Below are positions 7,901-16,444 of a stretch of 47,512 bases of DNA, one piece after another (position 1 is the stretch's first letter; each line of letters opens with the position of its first letter). Below the pieces are notes generated by a model that saw nothing but the letters and a program-made list of their open reading frames with translations, was not told the origin of the DNA and did not search any database. Source of the stretch: Arsenophonus nasoniae DSM 15247. Lineage in GTDB: Bacteria; Pseudomonadota; Gammaproteobacteria; Enterobacterales; Enterobacteriaceae. The stretch spans positions 12,914 to 60,425 of the forward strand of contig NZ_AUCC01000012.1 of assembly GCF_000429565.1 (NCBI RefSeq). Direction: 5' to 3'. Made by a program: the position numbers and the translations under genes.

Positions 7901-8825
7901 GTAAAGTTAATGTTAATAGACGAGGATAAAGTTCATCCATCACACGTTGATATTGGGCGCGACAATAGCGCGGATGTAGCGCCGACAGTTTAATGGAAAT
8001 GCCGGCACTGGCATAAAGGCTTTTACCGCTGGAAGCCTTTCCAATTGCATCAATCGCTTGTTGATAAGCGGCCATATAGGTTTTTGCATCTTCAGCAGTT
8101 AGGGCGGCTTCACCTAACATATCATAAGAGTAGCTAAAGCCTTTATTTTCCATTTTATGGGCATTACTGAGTGCTTGTGTGATGGTTTCACCAGTGACAA
8201 ATTGTTCACCCATTAGTCGCATTGCCATATTCACAGCTTGACGAATAATGGGTTCACCACTTTTACTAATGATTCGGTTAAGGGCACTAGCCAGTTTAGT
8301 TTCATTATGGCTGGCAACTAATTTACCGGTAAAGAGCAAACCCCAAGTAGCGGCATTAACAAATAATGACGAACTTTGTCCAATATGTGACTGCCAGTCA
8401 CCACCACTAATTTTGTCGCGGATCAAGCTATCACGGGTTGCTTTATCTGGGATGCGCAGCAGTGCTTCCGCCAGACACATAAGGGCAATGCCTTCTTGCG
8501 AGGAGAGAGCAAACTGTTGTAATAGGCTCTGTACTAAACCCAAGCGGCCAAAACTATTCTTTTGTGCGCGTAGATTTTTAGCTAGCTGATAGGCTAGTTG
8601 ATAAACTGCCTCGCTTTCTGTTAGCCGGGCTTGTTCTAGTAATGGCGGTAATAGCTCTGTTTCAGGTAATCGATAAGCGGAGGTCATTGCCGAGCGTTTT
8701 GCTGATTGCGGTAAAATCTGCGCGGCAAAATTTAAGAATAAGGAATGATCGGTTTTGGCGCATATCGGGGATTCGCTAGATAAGTTTGCTTTTTCATTAA
8801 CTTTGGTAGCCGGGAATTGAACCAT
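4995..8825 (-). CDS. putA: Bifunctional proline dehydrogenase / P5C dehydrogenase lacking the DNA-binding domain
   Basis: This enzyme oxidises proline to glutamate at the membrane in two steps. The 1276-residue protein is about 44 shorter than E. coli PutA (1320), and the missing part is the N-terminal ribbon-helix-helix repressor domain; homology begins at FLNFAAQILPQSAKRSAMTSAYRLPETE. The FAD-dependent proline dehydrogenase half is intact (RLVKGAYWDSEIKRAQ, FQCLHGMGE, YLVRRLLENGANTSF). The NAD-dependent aldehyde dehydrogenase half has FTGSTCVAKL, the catalytic cysteine in SAGQRCSALR and PFGGEGLSGTGPKAGG. The C-terminal tail ends AAAGGNASLMTLK as in full-length PutA. The start has GAGGAAAC just upstream, and the frame meets a TAG shortly before it, so the short N-terminus is not a start-choice error. 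It is divergent from putP. Confidence 0.96.
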   Translation of the reverse strand: MVQFPATKVNEKANLSSESPICAKTDHSLFLNFAAQILPQSAKRSAMTSAYRLPETELLPPLLEQARLTESEAVYQLAYQLAKNLRAQKNSFGRLGLVQSLLQQFALSSQEGIALMCLAEALLRIPDKATRDSLIRDKISGGDWQSHIGQSSSLFVNAATWGLLFTGKLVASHNETKLASALNRIISKSGEPIIRQAVNMAMRLMGEQFVTGETITQALSNAHKMENKGFSYSYDMLGEAALTAEDAKTYMAAYQQAIDAIGKASSGKSLYASAGISIKLSALHPRYCRAQYQRVMDELYPRLLTLTLQARHYDIGINIDAEEADRLEISLDLLKKLCFEPQLAGWNGIGFVIQAYQKRCPYVIDEIIDLAQRSQHRLMIRLVKGAYWDSEIKRAQIEGLEGYPVYSRKIYTDVSYLACARKLLSVPNLIYPQFATHNAHTLASIYYMAGENYYPGQYEFQCLHGMGESLYQQVVGSIAEGKLNRPCRIYAPVGSHETLLAYLVRRLLENGANTSFVNQIADHHIPLAKLLADPVQEVLSAAETEGQVGLPHPQIPLPRALYGQKRLNAIGIDLTNEHHLAALAQTLLATLSCYHVKPLLGGQHHSQYEISARLPIINPANHNDIVGYVHEATMTDVEHALEVATSAATGWATVPVEQRAAILQQAATLMEQQICRLIGVLIREAGKTYSNAIAEVREAIDFLRYYAEQISENFNNETYSPLGVVVCISPWNFPLAIFSGQIAAALAAGNSVLAKPAEQTPIIAMLGVELLHQAGIPHDVLQLLPGQGEQVGSKLINDTRAAGVLFTGSTCVAKLIQRNLANRLNAQQQPIPLIAETGGLNAMIVDSSALTEQVVNDVIISAFDSAGQRCSALRILCLQEEIAERTLTMLTGAMAEYRIGDPTVLETDIGPVIDRQAQQNIEHHIEKMRQAGKRIYQAEQPSQPDDKQWQQGTFVRPTLIEIDHFDELKKEIFGPVLHVLRFKRHQLDQLIKQINDSGYGLTLGLHTRIDETITYVSQTAKVGNIYVNRNMVGAVVGVQPFGGEGLSGTGPKAGGPLYLYRLLSQRPESVIDKVFKQPDNPVPLTSSQPPLAQLTPFDAFCDWAKKQHDQVLDNVIRHYQPLSHRKICYQLAGPTGEHNSYRLVPRGRILCLAESQSDALLQLAAVLAMGCPVVWPNNAIQQQLCAALPELVNQMITLTDNWQQVDCQFDAVIFHGESQQLQTVCTVIAERDGPIISVQGYRSGDSRLLLERLVHERAVSINTAAAGGNASLMTLK

Positions 8826-9448
8826 AGTTTCCTCATTATCAAAGTGTCTAAGATAATTAAATGTTGCCTGTCCTATTAACTAATCGGTATAAGATCCAGG
8901 CGTTGTAAAGTTTTTTGCTACCTTTTCTGATTACTTTATCAACAGTAAGAATAACTGCAATTATCCTGCGACTCATTCTTACTGCTAATAGTTGTTAGAA
9001 GTCGGTAATTTAACAATATCCTTTATGTTTTAATTTGGTGCAATATTGTTAACCGATGAAAGTGTTAGAAATGTGAAATAAATCTATTTTTGTATTAATT
9101 AAAATAGATTTTATTATAAGTATTGTTATATCTTCCTGAAACATAAATAAATAAAAAAAGATTAAAGCAAATAATAAAATGATTATTTTATTAAAATATA
9201 ATCAAATAAATTAACATTTGTGACTTATTCGTTGGTTATTGGAATATAACGATTGAATTTGTATTGTTTCATGGTTCATCAATTAAGTTGAACTCATTTT
9301 TATCCAAAATTAAATTTCGGGATGAATAGGAAAATAAAGTCAGTTTATATGTTAATGGTAAGTTTAATATTTGTTAGCAAAAAATGATAGCTAATATGCC
9401 TGCAAACTGACTAAAACTAAAAAAGAGAAAAACAATGGAGAGGGACAG
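8826..9448. other. putA-putP divergent intergenic region
   Basis: 623 bases, very AT-rich, between the divergent put genes. In E. coli this region holds the PutA operators and both promoters. I found no remnant of the missing PutA DNA-binding domain and no convincing full CRP site, only half sites such as TGTGA near 9074. No ORF of note. Confidence 0.6.
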
Positions 9449-10936
9449 ATGATATTAAGCTATCCAATGATAATGATGTTTGTAGTTTATATTTTTGTTA
9501 TGTTACTAATTGGTTTTTGCGCTTATCGTTCGACAAGTAGTTTTGATGATTATATTTTAGGCGGACGTCGTTTAGGTGGGGTAGTAACCGCGCTTTCTGC
9601 TGGCGCATCGGATATGAGAGGCTGGTTATTAATGGGCTTACCCGGCGCGATTTTCCTAAGTGGTATAGCGGAAAGTTGGATTGCTATCGGATTAGCATTA
9701 GGCGCTTATTTAAATTGGCGATTAGTCGCTGGGCGATTACGTATTCAAACCGAAAATAATCATAACTCCCTGACATTACCAGACTATTTTACCAGCCGTT
9801 TTGAAGATAAAAGTAAAATATTACGTATCGTGTCGGCCTTGGTGATCCTCATTTTTTTTACTATCTATTGTGCTTCCGGTGTCGTTGCAGGTGGATTACT
9901 GTTTGAAAATACTTTTGGCATTAGCTATCAGCAAGCGATGTGGTTAGGTGCATTAGCCACCATAATATATACTTTTTTGGGTGGTTTTTTAGCGGTCAGT
10001 TGGACCGATACGGTACAAGCGACTCTGATGATTTTTGCCTTGTTATTGACCCCGCTGATGGTGATTTTTGCTGTCGGTGGTTTGGACAGCGCAGTAACAT
10101 TAATTAACAATAAAAATCCGGCTTACCTAGATATGTTTAAAGGATTAAATTTTGTCGCCATTATTTCTTTACTAGGATGGGGCTTAGGCTATTTTGGCCA
10201 ACCGCATATATTGGCGCGTTTTATGGCCGCCGATTCAGCGCAAACCATCAACCAGGCACGACGTATTAGTATGACCTGGATGATACTCTGTTTAGCGGGT
10301 ACGATTGCCGTGGGTTTTTTGGGTATTGCTTATTTTGATCTGCATCCCACGGTTGCCGGAGCAGTTATAGCCAACCCTGAACGGATATTTATGGAATTAG
10401 CCACTATTTTATTTAATCCTTGGCTGGCCGGAATATTGCTATCCGCCATTTTGGCGGCCGTGATGAGCACCTTGAGTTGTCAATTATTAGTTTGTGCCAG
10501 TGCACTGACTGAAGATCTTTATAAACCTTTTATCAGACCAAAGGCCAGTCAAAGAGAGTTAGTTTGGATTGGTCGGGCGATGGTGTTAGTGGTGGCGGCA
10601 ATGGCTATTTTTATTGCGCGTGATCCCAATAATAAAGTGTTGATTTTGGTTAGCAACGCCTGGGCAGGTTTTGGCGCGGCCTTTGGCCCAGTGATCTTAA
10701 TTTCAGTGTTGTGGCAACGTATGAATCGCTACGGTGCCTTAGCGGGTATGTTGGTCGGCGCTTTAACGGTGTTAATTTGGATGCAATATAAGTGGTTTGG
10801 TTTATATGAAATTATTCCTGGTTTTATTTTTGCCGCTATCGCCATTGTTATCGTTAGCCTGTTAACTACTGCACCTAGTCAAAGCGCAGTTAAACGTTTC
10901 GTTAAAGCGGAGGCAGCGTATAAGGCCAGCCAATAA
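9449..10936 (+). CDS. putP: Sodium/proline symporter
   Basis: A 495-residue member of the sodium:solute symporter family (E. coli PutP is 502), an inner-membrane protein with about 13 helices that imports proline for PutA. Family segments include FDDYILGGR, ALSAGASDM, GWLLMGLPGA, TLPDYFTSRFEDKS, GWGLGYFGQPHILARFMAADS and ILAAVMSTLSCQLLVCAS. Alignment to E. coli is gap-free over the first 60 residues and puts Arg at position 57 (ASDM-R-GW), where PutP has Ser. Ser57 is among the helix II residues studied for sodium and proline binding, so activity may be altered. The ATG has GGAGAGG upstream. The rest shows no damage. Confidence 0.95.
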   Translation: MILSYPMIMMFVVYIFVMLLIGFCAYRSTSSFDDYILGGRRLGGVVTALSAGASDMRGWLLMGLPGAIFLSGIAESWIAIGLALGAYLNWRLVAGRLRIQTENNHNSLTLPDYFTSRFEDKSKILRIVSALVILIFFTIYCASGVVAGGLLFENTFGISYQQAMWLGALATIIYTFLGGFLAVSWTDTVQATLMIFALLLTPLMVIFAVGGLDSAVTLINNKNPAYLDMFKGLNFVAIISLLGWGLGYFGQPHILARFMAADSAQTINQARRISMTWMILCLAGTIAVGFLGIAYFDLHPTVAGAVIANPERIFMELATILFNPWLAGILLSAILAAVMSTLSCQLLVCASALTEDLYKPFIRPKASQRELVWIGRAMVLVVAAMAIFIARDPNNKVLILVSNAWAGFGAAFGPVILISVLWQRMNRYGALAGMLVGALTVLIWMQYKWFGLYEIIPGFIFAAIAIVIVSLLTTAPSQSAVKRFVKAEAAYKASQ

Positions 10937-11103
10937 CTAGTCGGCGTCGACTGATTAATTAGCCGATATCCGATGGTTTAATCTAAAATTTATGCGCTAT
11001 GAGGTTTAGTCAATTATTTTTATTAGCTAAATCCACCCAATTATTTAGCAGCTCGGGCGCAATGACGTTTTAACCTACAGAAGTCTTACGAATTAATTTG
11101 AAT

Positions 11104-11133
11104 ATGGTGGTTTGATTAAAACCACCATTTTTT
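11104..11133 (+). terminator. Terminator between putP and cycA
   Basis: ATGGTGGTTT (11104-11113) and AAACCACCAT (11119-11128) form ten pairs around GATTA, followed by a T tract to 11133. It ends the putP transcript. The A residues before the stem could also give weak termination of cycA, whose stop codon is at 11141. Confidence 0.85.
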
Positions 11134-11140
11134 CGTTTGA

Positions 11141-12535
11141 TCAGCGCGCTGGTTTACCTTTTTTAGCGATTTGATAACCGATCAATAACATAACAAACCA
11201 AATCGGTACTGCTAGCAACGCCTGGCGAGTATCTGGTTCTAAGGTCAGTAGTATTAAAACGAAAACAAAAAATAATAGGCAGACCCAAGACATAAAGATC
11301 CCAACTGGCATTTTATAAATCGAATTCTGATGGAGATGTGGCTGTTTTTTGCGATAAGCCAGATAAGCGCACAGGATCATACTCCAGATAAACATAAAAA
11401 GAATGGCGGCTACGCTAGTGATCAGGACAAAAACGCGCATAACATCGGGAATAAAATAGATCAATACCACGGCCAAACCGAGACAGCAGCAGGTAAAATA
11501 TAATCCCTTAACTGGCACCGATTTGTTCGATAATTGACTAAATTGCCTGGGGGCATTTGCTTTCTTAGCTAGACCAAATAACATACGGCTGGTGGAAAAG
11601 ACGCCACTATTAGTAGAAGAAGCCGCTGAAGTTAGCACCACAAAGTTGACAATACTCGCTGCGGCCGGTACCCCAATTAGGACAAACAGCTCGACGAATG
11701 GGCTCTTATCAGCAGCAATCTCACGCCATGGCGTGACCGACATAATAACCACTAAAGAAAGGACATAAAAGGCGATGAATCTAAACGGTATCGCATTAAT
11801 CGCTTTTGGTAACACGCGATTGGGATCCCGCGTTTCGGCCGCAGTTGCGCCAACAATTTCAATACCGACAAACGAGAAGATAGCTAATTGAAAACCGGCA
11901 AAAAAACCGTTAATGCCCATTGGAAAGATGCCATCATTCCAGAGGTGGCTTAAGGAGGCAATATGACCGCTAGGCGTTTTGAAGCCGATGATGACTAATA
12001 TCAAGCCAATTAAAATAAGAAAGATAATGGCAATGATTTTGATAATTGCAAACCAAAATTCTGTTTCACCAAACAAGGACACTGAGACCAAATTAAGGGT
12101 TAATAACAATAGTATACAAAGTAATGATGTCAGCCAGGGCGGAAAATCAGGTGCCCAGTAGCCAATATAGGCAGTAATAGCAACAATTTCTGCAATAGCC
12201 GTGATCACCAAACAAAACCAATAAGTCCAGCCAACGAAAAAGCCAGCCCATGGCCCTAAAAGTTCAGCACAAAAATCACTAAAGGATTTATATTTTAAAT
12301 TCGAAAGGAGTAATTCGCCCATGGCTCGCATCACGAAAAACAAAACAAACCCAATAATCAAATAAATAATTATAAGCGATGGGCCAGCTAAGGAGATAGC
12401 TTTGCCTGAGCCCATAAATAATCCGGTTCCTATAGCACCACCAATAGCAATCAACTGAATGTGGCGATTTTGTAAACCTCGCTTGAGTTGTCCTTGATCT
12501 ATGTTTACTGCCGATGATAAAGGTTTGTCGTTCAT
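11141..12535 (-). CDS. cycA: D-serine/D-alanine/glycine permease (CycA-type)
   Basis: A 464-residue amino-acid transporter of the APC superfamily with about 12 membrane helices. It matches E. coli CycA along its length: LQNRHIQLIAIGGAIGTGLFMGSGK near the N-terminus, SLAGPS, GFVLFFVMRAMGELLLSN, YKSFSDF, LLGPWAGFF.GWTYWFC, FSFVGIEIVGATAAET, SAASSTNSGVFSTSRMLFGLA and PHLHQNSIYKMP. The expected role is import of glycine, D-alanine and D-serine by proton symport. It is a single gene, convergent with putP, with about 460 bases of upstream non-coding sequence. The start has only a weak Shine-Dalgarno sequence (TTGGA). Assignment to CycA rather than another APC permease is good, but substrate range cannot be read from sequence. 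Confidence 0.9.
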   Translation of the reverse strand: MNDKPLSSAVNIDQGQLKRGLQNRHIQLIAIGGAIGTGLFMGSGKAISLAGPSLIIIYLIIGFVLFFVMRAMGELLLSNLKYKSFSDFCAELLGPWAGFFVGWTYWFCLVITAIAEIVAITAYIGYWAPDFPPWLTSLLCILLLLTLNLVSVSLFGETEFWFAIIKIIAIIFLILIGLILVIIGFKTPSGHIASLSHLWNDGIFPMGINGFFAGFQLAIFSFVGIEIVGATAAETRDPNRVLPKAINAIPFRFIAFYVLSLVVIMSVTPWREIAADKSPFVELFVLIGVPAAASIVNFVVLTSAASSTNSGVFSTSRMLFGLAKKANAPRQFSQLSNKSVPVKGLYFTCCCLGLAVVLIYFIPDVMRVFVLITSVAAILFMFIWSMILCAYLAYRKKQPHLHQNSIYKMPVGIFMSWVCLLFFVFVLILLTLEPDTRQALLAVPIWFVMLLIGYQIAKKGKPAR

Positions 12536-12965
12536 AGATTGTCCAATGTTGTTTTATTTTATTCAGGGAGGGTTAGCTAATTATCATTTTTTTAACATAT
12601 CATTATTTAACTTAAGGTGACACCATTATAGCAGGAGAGAAGGTGACATTTGATTTTATTGAATGGCTCTCTAACCTTTGATTATAATTTTTTATATTGA
12701 GTCATAAAGACATTTTGTATAAATACTTTTATTTTAATGATAAGTAAAATAACCAATCTTTCATCAGCCAATTCTGCTAATTGAAAATTGAATGCAATTT
12801 TTTTTATTAACTATCAAGATGATATAATTATTTATATTTTGTTGTTAATTATCTTTTTACAAAAGATGTTTAGCAATTGTTATTCCATTCATTTATGCTC
12901 TTTAGGACTGTTTTTAACTAACTAAAACAATTTAATTTTACCGATATCATACGACTTTCTTTATT
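12536..12965. other. cycA-modA divergent intergenic region
   Basis: About 430 AT-rich bases between divergent genes. Apart from the ModE-like operator at its right end (12966-12989), I see no ORF, repeat or clear binding site. Promoters for both genes must lie here, but several AT-rich -10-like sequences make a choice unsafe. Confidence 0.55.
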
Positions 12966-12989
12966 CGTTATGTCCTGATATATATAACA
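12966..12989 (+). promoter_or_regulatory. ModE-like operator upstream of modABC
   Basis: CGTTAT (12966-12971) and ATAACA (12984-12989) are inverted half-sites in a 24-base element. The E. coli modA ModE operator as I recall it, with CGTTAT and ATAACG ends, has the same 24-base geometry. It lies about 28 bases before the chosen modA start, where binding of molybdate-ModE would block transcription. No modE gene is in the window. Confidence 0.7.
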
Positions 12990-13016
12990 ATAAAAATAAT
13001 GAAAAAGGTATTAATG

Positions 13017-13790
13017 ATGAAAAAATATATTGCTAAAATAGTGACAGCAATGGCACTTTTTTGCTTGTTCATGGGATCAAATTGGGCAGCTGAGAATAAA
13101 GTGACCGTTTTTGCTGCTGCGTCATTAACCAATGCATTAAATGATATCGTAACGCAATATGAAAAAGATCATCCCACTAAGGTTATTGCTGCTTATGCTT
13201 CATCTTCAACCTTAGCCAGACAAATTGAACAGGGAGCCCCTGCCGATATTTTTATCTCTGCCGATCAGCAGTGGATGGATTATGTGCAACAGAAACAACT
13301 TATTGTTAATGCTAGTCGCCATACTTTGTTAGGCAATAAGTTAGTCCTTATCGCGCCAATAAATTCAAAATTAAAGCAGGTTACGATTAGCAAAAATACC
13401 GATTGGCGCCAACTGGCCAAGGGTGAACGAATTGCTGTTGGTGACCCTGATCACGTGCCGGTGGGTATCTATGCTAAACAGGCACTAATGGCTTTAGGCG
13501 CCTGGAAAACCGTTGATACTATGTTAGCCAGAACCAATAATGTCCGTAGTGGCATGGCATTGGTTGAGCTGAATGAAGCACCGTTAGGCATTGTGTATGG
13601 CTCCGATGCTGGGGTGAGTAAAAAGGTGAAAGTGGTTGGTATATTCCCAACCACCAGTTATAAAGCCATCGAATATCCAATGGCAATCGTTAAAAATCAG
13701 CAAACTACTAAAGTTAACGATTTTTTTGCTTATTTAAAAACGCCGGCAGCGGCAGCAATATTTAAACATTATGGTTTTAATCCATTATAG
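13017..13790 (+). CDS. modA: Molybdate ABC transporter, periplasmic binding protein
   Basis: Binds molybdate in the periplasm and delivers it to ModBC. A signal peptide (MKKYIAKIVTAMALFCLFMGSNWA) precedes the mature protein starting near AENKVTVFAAASLTNAL. Diagnostic segments are ASSSTLARQIEQGAPADIFISAD, HTLLGNKLVLIAP, AVGDPDHVPVGIYAK and NEAPLGIVYGSDA. The 257-residue length equals that of E. coli ModA. I prefer the ATG at 13017 because AAAAAGG ends eight bases upstream; the frame also has ATGs at 12999 and 13014. It is the first gene of modABC, behind a ModE-like operator. The window also encodes molybdopterin synthesis (29.2-31.4 kb), which fits a molybdoenzyme-using cell. Confidence 0.95.
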   Translation: MKKYIAKIVTAMALFCLFMGSNWAAENKVTVFAAASLTNALNDIVTQYEKDHPTKVIAAYASSSTLARQIEQGAPADIFISADQQWMDYVQQKQLIVNASRHTLLGNKLVLIAPINSKLKQVTISKNTDWRQLAKGERIAVGDPDHVPVGIYAKQALMALGAWKTVDTMLARTNNVRSGMALVELNEAPLGIVYGSDAGVSKKVKVVGIFPTTSYKAIEYPMAIVKNQQTTKVNDFFAYLKTPAAAAIFKHYGFNPL

Positions 13791-13807
13791 GAAATTGATT
13801 TTTGCAC

Positions 13808-14500
13808 ATGTTAAGTGAATATGAGTGGCAAGCTATTATTCTGAGCTTAAAAGTATCGAGTGTTGCTGTATTAGTGAGTTTGCCTTTAGGCATATTAATG
13901 GCCTGGATATTGGTGCGCTGCCATTTTCCCGGCAAAACATTACTCGATAGTTTGATCCATTTACCTTTAGTATTACCGCCGGTAGTGGTAGGTTATCTAC
14001 TTTTGCTATCATTTGGTCGCCATGGGGTTATTGGTGCATGGCTATATCATTGGTTTGGATTTAGTTTTACCTTCAGTTGGCGAGGGGCTGCTTTAGCTTC
14101 TGCTATTATTGCCTTTCCATTGATGGTTAGGTCAATAAGGTTAGCATTAGAAGGCGTCGATCAACGCCTTGAGCAAGCGGCTCGAACATTGGGCGCTAAT
14201 CCATGGCGGGTTTTTTTTACCATTACCTTACCATTAATCGTACCGGGAATTATTGTTGGTATGGTTTTGGCTTTTGCTCGCTCTTTAGGTGAATTTGGTG
14301 CTACGATTACCTTTGTGTCTAATATTCCCGGTGAAACAAGAACCATTCCATTAGCCATGTATACGCTGATTGAAACGCCAGGCGCGGAAATGGCCGCTGC
14401 TCGTTTATGTATTATTGCTATCATTTTAGCCTTGCTATCGTTACTCCTGTCTGAATGGTTAACTCGTTGTGGCAGAAAACGTTTGGGGGCAATATGTTAG
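13808..14500 (+). CDS. modB: Molybdate ABC transporter permease
   Basis: An inner-membrane permease of 230 residues with about five or six helices. It has the binding-protein-dependent transport EAA-type loop ([22 protein letters not shown]), [15 protein letters not shown] and the family-typical [32 protein letters not shown] use the ATG at 13808 because MLSEYEWQ aligns with the E. coli start; a TTG at 13802 is better spaced from AGGA (13789-13792) and could be the true start. It follows modA by 17 bases and overlaps modC by seven bases (ATGTTAG), indicating translational coupling. Confidence 0.94.
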   Translation: MLSEYEWQAIILSLKVSSVAVLVSLPLGILMAWILVRCHFPGKTLLDSLIHLPLVLPPVVVGYLLLLSFGRHGVIGAWLYHWFGFSFTFSWRGAALASAIIAFPLMVRSIRLALEGVDQRLEQAARTLGANPWRVFFTITLPLIVPGIIVGMVLAFARSLGEFGATITFVSNIPGETRTIPLAMYTLIETPGAEMAAARLCIIAIILALLSLLLSEWLTRCGRKRLGAIC

Positions 14501-15558
14501 CGTTGCGTCTACAACAGCAACTAGGCGATTTATTTGTCAATGTTGATACCCTACTTTCAACTCAAGGGATCACCGCCATTTTTGGTGTTTCTGGTGTTGG
14601 CAAAACCTCCTTGATAAATTTGATAGGCGGGCTCACTAAACCCGATAAAGGACAAATTATCTTTAATGATCGCGTTTTAGTTGATACAGAGAAAGGGCTA
14701 TTTGTACCGGCGGAAATGCGTAGAATGGGTTATGTTTTTCAAGATGCGCGCCTATTTCCACATTATAGCGTCAAAGGTAATCTGCAATATGGTATGGCCA
14801 GAGCAATGAAATCTCACTTTGATGATATTGTTCAGTTGCTAGGTATTGAAACATTATTGCCGCGCTTACCCGCTATGTTGTCAGGTGGTGAAAAACAACG
14901 CGTCGCTATTGGCCGCGCATTATTAACTGCGCCTGAATTATTATTAATGGATGAGCCGTTGGCTTCGTTAGATTTACCACGCAAAAGAGAGTTACTTCCC
15001 TATTTGGAAAAGTTATCGCAAGATATCCAAATTCCTATTCTTTATGTCAGTCATAATCTAGATGAAATAGTCCGGCTGGCTGATAATGTCATTGTTATGT
15101 CAGCGGGTAAAATTGAGGCTGTCGCGCCGTTAGCTGAGATTTGGTCGAGTAGTGTTTTACGACCCTGGTTACAAGTTGATACATTAAGTAGTATCTTAAA
15201 TGTTAAGGTAATCGAACATCATCCTCTTTATGCTATGACATCGGTGGCGATATTGGATCAAGTGTTGTGGCTTCCCCAGTTGCAATTTCAATTAGGTGAA
15301 GCGGTTCGCATCCGTATCGATGCGGCAGACGTCTCTTTAACATTAAATAAGCCGACCCAAACGACTATTCGTAATATATTAAGAGCGAAAGTCGTCGAGT
15401 GTATTGACGAGTCAGAGCAAGTGGATGTTAAGTTAGCAATAGATAGCCACTTTATCTGGGCAAGGATCACGCGCTGGGCAAAAGAGGAATTAGAAATAAA
15501 GCCGGATAAATGGGTTTATGCCCAAGTTAAGAGCCTGTCGCTAGCCCGTCGGCTTTAA
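14494..15558 (+). CDS. modC: Molybdate ABC transporter ATPase
   Basis: The 354-residue ATPase of the molybdate importer. Visible are Walker A (GVSGVGKTS), Q-loop ([11 protein letters not shown]), signature ([15 protein letters not shown]), Walker B ([12 protein letters not shown]) and the switch His (YVSHNLDE). A C-terminal TOBE/Mop-type domain of about 70 residues begins near [12 protein letters not shown] and binds oxyanion in relatives. The ATG at 14494 matches the family start and follows GGGGG; the frame is open further upstream inside modB without support. Co-transcribed with modAB. No clear terminator follows before the convergent ybhA. Confidence 0.95.
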   Translation: MLALRLQQQLGDLFVNVDTLLSTQGITAIFGVSGVGKTSLINLIGGLTKPDKGQIIFNDRVLVDTEKGLFVPAEMRRMGYVFQDARLFPHYSVKGNLQYGMARAMKSHFDDIVQLLGIETLLPRLPAMLSGGEKQRVAIGRALLTAPELLLMDEPLASLDLPRKRELLPYLEKLSQDIQIPILYVSHNLDEIVRLADNVIVMSAGKIEAVAPLAEIWSSSVLRPWLQVDTLSSILNVKVIEHHPLYAMTSVAILDQVLWLPQLQFQLGEAVRIRIDAADVSLTLNKPTQTTIRNILRAKVVECIDESEQVDVKLAIDSHFIWARITRWAKEELEIKPDKWVYAQVKSLSLARRL

Positions 15559-15625
15559 ATCTGTTGATTAAGTGATTGTTTGTTAACAAAGGTTGTTGGG
15601 TAGTAGCATAAATAGCTTTACCGCC

Positions 15626-16444
15626 TTATAGCACATATTTCTGTATCACTTCAGCAATTCCAGGTGCAGTATTTTGATCGGTAATTATATCGGCAAATTT
15701 TTTCACTTCATCACAGCTATTACCCATTGCAACGCCGAGACCAGCGGCAGTTAACATGCTGACATCATTGAAATTATCGCCAAAAGCGATAACCTCTTTC
15801 ATCGTTAAGCCTTGGGATTCGACCCAACGTTGTAAACGTACACCTTTGCTATTGCCTTTTTTAGCAATATCAACTTGATCATACCATGACCACTCGCAAG
15901 CCAGCTCCAGTTCTTGCTGAATAGTTTGGCTAAAAACGCGTAATTTCTCGATATCCGGCGTACAGGTGGCAAATTTCCAAATAGCAGTAACCTGCTGGAT
16001 TGCCGTGTTGAAATTGTCGATTTTATGGATATTGGGGCGTTGATTTTCAGGTAATGAATCCGCCCATTGCAATGTTCGTTCGATAGCATCATTATGTTGT
16101 TGATATAGCATAGCGTCATCAACATACATCAAGTGATTGATATCCGTACCTTGTAAATGCGCAACCACTTTAGTCGCTTCTTCTGCCGATAAGGGATCCG
16201 ATTCCAGTACTTTTTTTGTCTGATAGTCGTAGAGATAAGTCCCATTGCAACAAATTGCTGGGGTATCTAAAGCCAATGCTTGATAAAATGGATGGATAGC
16301 AACATGATGGCGACCAGTAGCAATAATAACTTTGATTCCTTGGCGACGAGCTTGGTTTATTGCGGCTAAAGATTGTGGCAAGATCTGCTTGTTAGGATCC
16401 AATAGAGTACCATCAAGATCTAATGCGATAACGCGATATGACAT
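15626..16444 (-). CDS. ybhA: HAD-family sugar/pyridoxal phosphatase YbhA
   Basis: A 272-residue Cof-type HAD hydrolase. The nucleophile motif is DLDGTLLDP near residue 9, the cap contains AICCNGTYLYDY, and motif IV is GDNFNDVSML with AAGLGVAMGN after it. ATGRHHVAIHPFYQALALDTPAICCNGTYLYD is nearly identical to E. coli YbhA, which dephosphorylates pyridoxal phosphate and fructose-1,6-bisphosphate in vitro. It is cytoplasmic. Its place just after and convergent with modC is the same as in E. coli. The main uncertainty is the physiological substrate. Confidence 0.92.
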   Translation of the reverse strand: MSYRVIALDLDGTLLDPNKQILPQSLAAINQARRQGIKVIIATGRHHVAIHPFYQALALDTPAICCNGTYLYDYQTKKVLESDPLSAEEATKVVAHLQGTDINHLMYVDDAMLYQQHNDAIERTLQWADSLPENQRPNIHKIDNFNTAIQQVTAIWKFATCTPDIEKLRVFSQTIQQELELACEWSWYDQVDIAKKGNSKGVRLQRWVESQGLTMKEVIAFGDNFNDVSMLTAAGLGVAMGNSCDEVKKFADIITDQNTAPGIAEVIQKYVL

